Shown here: piece after piece, positions 6,305-6,965 of the stretch
How positions within the stretch are numbered: the stretch's first letter is position 1
How the letters are laid out: the number at the start of each line of letters is the position of its first letter
Assembly (NCBI GenBank): GCA_002386065.1
Contig: DGES01000028.1
Location: forward strand, 3,357 to 10,321
Direction of reading: 5' to 3'
Source: Firmicutes bacterium UBA3920
GTDB taxonomy: Bacteria > Bacillota > Clostridia > Caldicoprobacterales > Xylanivirgaceae
DNA: 6,965 bases
Position numbers and translations under genes: made by a program
Notes under the pieces: model-generated
Databases searched by the model: none
What the model was told of the DNA's origin: nothing
Seen by the model: only the letters and a program-made list of their open reading frames with translations

Positions 6305-6334
6305 ATTCTATCATCATTAAGTTGTCTAAGTCAA
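6305..6334 (-). promoter_or_regulatory. Promoter of the lrp-aminotransferase operon
   Basis: On the minus strand, TTGACT (6334-6329) and TAGAAT (6310-6305) are 18 bases apart, and the -10 is preceded by TG-A, making it an extended -10. Each hexamer differs from the consensus at one position. Transcription would start near 6298, leaving a leader of about 26 bases that contains the ribosome-binding site. Confidence 0.55.
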
Positions 6335-6339
6335 CAACT
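6320..6339. repeat. Inverted repeat over the operon -35, candidate operator
   Basis: AGTTGT (6320-6325) and ACAACT (6334-6339) are exact reverse complements around an eight-base spacer. The 20-base unit overlaps the -35 hexamer and the spacer of the operon promoter. A protein bound here would be expected to repress. The Lrp-type protein encoded just downstream is the natural candidate. Confidence 0.45.
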
Positions 6340-6389
6340 AACCGTTTACGATTTATAATATTATTCTATTTTGTGACATATATAATAAT

Positions 6390-6965
6390 TTAAAGTCCCA
6401 CTATTGAAGATAATTCCTCTCTTGAATATCCCCTATCTAGAAGGGGCAACACTATATCCTTCTCTATCTCCGGTATATATGCCTTTATGATAATACAATC
6501 TCCCTCTATAGTATAATGGCCTAGATTAGCTGGGATAAGTACGGACTTCCCACCTTTAAAATCTATACTTCCTCCATTATACATTATAGAACCACTTCCT
6601 TCTACCACAGACAGACAATAGAATTTGCTTCCATCAGCATGTTCCTTGGCTTGTCCTTTTACAGTTAATTTTTCGATAGCAAAATATTTAGTGGCTATAT
6701 AATATGTCCTCTTTGTTTCGCCTTCATCTACAGTCAATCCTTCTAACTTATCTCTATCATATTTACCTTCAAAGTCAATTACATCCAACGCTTTGTCTAT
6801 ATGAAGGGATCTAGGTTTGCCATCAATACCTACTCTATTCCAGTCATATACCCTATATGTTGTATCAGAGTTTTGCTGTATTTCACATATTAATATACCT
6901 GCTCCTATAGCATGTACCATCCCTGCTGGTATAAAGACTACATCTCCAGCCTCTACTTCTAAACG
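6390..6965 (-). CDS. manA: Mannose-6-phosphate isomerase, type I, N-terminus cut by window edge
   Basis: The frame is open from the window edge (base 6965) to the TAA at 6390-6392, giving 191 residues. Firmicute ManA proteins have about 315, so roughly 120 N-terminal residues are missing. An internal ATG at 6920 is not the start, because the frame continues upstream of it as conserved protein (GDVVFIPAG). The enzyme interconverts mannose 6-phosphate and fructose 6-phosphate and needs zinc. In the visible part, His18 of PAGMVHAIGAG matches a zinc ligand of the family, and Arg38 of SDTTYRVYDWNR matches the catalytic arginine. A C-terminal cupin segment follows at about 98-150 (CLSVVEGSGSIMYNGG and VLIPANLGHYTIEG in the window frame). 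The gene lies upstream of the lrp-type gene on the same strand, with a 117-base gap that contains the latter's own promoter. I see no GC-rich terminator after it. Confidence 0.92.
   Translation of the reverse strand, partial: RLEVEAGDVVFIPAGMVHAIGAGILICEIQQNSDTTYRVYDWNRVGIDGKPRSLHIDKALDVIDFEGKYDRDKLEGLTVDEGETKRTYYIATKYFAIEKLTVKGQAKEHADGSKFYCLSVVEGSGSIMYNGGSIDFKGGKSVLIPANLGHYTIEGDCIIIKAYIPEIEKDIVLPLLDRGYSREELSSIVGL

Noticed and set aside
6273..6317. Upstream start (ATG 6317) for the Lrp-type gene
   Set aside because: It would lie upstream of the predicted transcription start, and the extra 15 residues are not part of the Lrp fold. The strong ribosome-binding site points to 6272.
6351..6389. 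Terminator after manA
   Set aside because: The region holds a 10-base AT-only palindrome (6355-6364) but no GC-containing stem or following T-run.
6393..6920. ATG at 6920 as the start of manA
   Set aside because: The same frame continues without a stop to the window edge and encodes conserved ManA sequence (GDVVFIPAG). The ATG is internal and lacks a ribosome-binding site.
1..6965. CRISPR array, insertion sequence, tRNA/rRNA or phage remnant
   Set aside because: No array of spaced repeats, no transposase or integrase frame, and no tRNA-like cloverleaf was seen. Nearly all sequence is explained by ordinary chromosomal genes.

Overview
The window comes from a low-GC Gram-positive chromosome, most likely a member of the Clostridia/Firmicutes. 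The pointers are AT-rich intergenic DNA, frequent ATA, AGA and TTA codons, strong Shine-Dalgarno sites (AGGTGG, GGAGG, GGGGAG), sigma-A style promoters, and protein families that read as clostridial. I cannot name the species. All genes but one lie on the minus strand, and both ends of the window cut through a gene.

Layout. At 1-1863 (minus) lies most of a GH42 beta-galactosidase; its C-terminus is outside the window. It is divergent from an AraC-family regulator at 2109-2936 (plus). The 245-base gap between them carries an exact 21-bp repeat, a 20-bp palindrome and facing promoter elements, and looks like a regulated switch. A bidirectional terminator (2935-2971) separates the regulator from a convergent Hsp20 small heat-shock protein (2995-3474, minus). 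Upstream of it come a rhomboid intramembrane serine protease (3648-4418, minus), a class I PLP aminotransferase (4606-5784, minus) and an Lrp/AsnC regulator (5781-6272, minus). The last two overlap by four bases (ATGA) and form a two-gene operon with a recognisable promoter. The window ends in the C-terminal two thirds or so of a type I mannose-6-phosphate isomerase (6390-6965, minus).

How the genes work together. GH42 and AraC form a sugar-utilisation module: a cytoplasmic galactosidase and a probable local regulator whose candidate sites lie at both promoters. Lrp and the aminotransferase form an amino-acid module, probably regulated by the Lrp protein. Hsp20 and rhomboid are single stress or membrane functions with no visible link to their neighbours. 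ManA belongs to hexose-phosphate metabolism.

Three start codons were moved from the longest open frame. Hsp20 was moved to 3474 and Lrp to 6272 on ribosome-binding-site evidence, and for Lrp also on promoter evidence. ManA has no start in the window because its frame runs off the edge. I found no mobile element, CRISPR array, tRNA or rRNA, and nothing amounting to a new multi-gene system. The most interesting item is the repeat architecture at 1987-2087.
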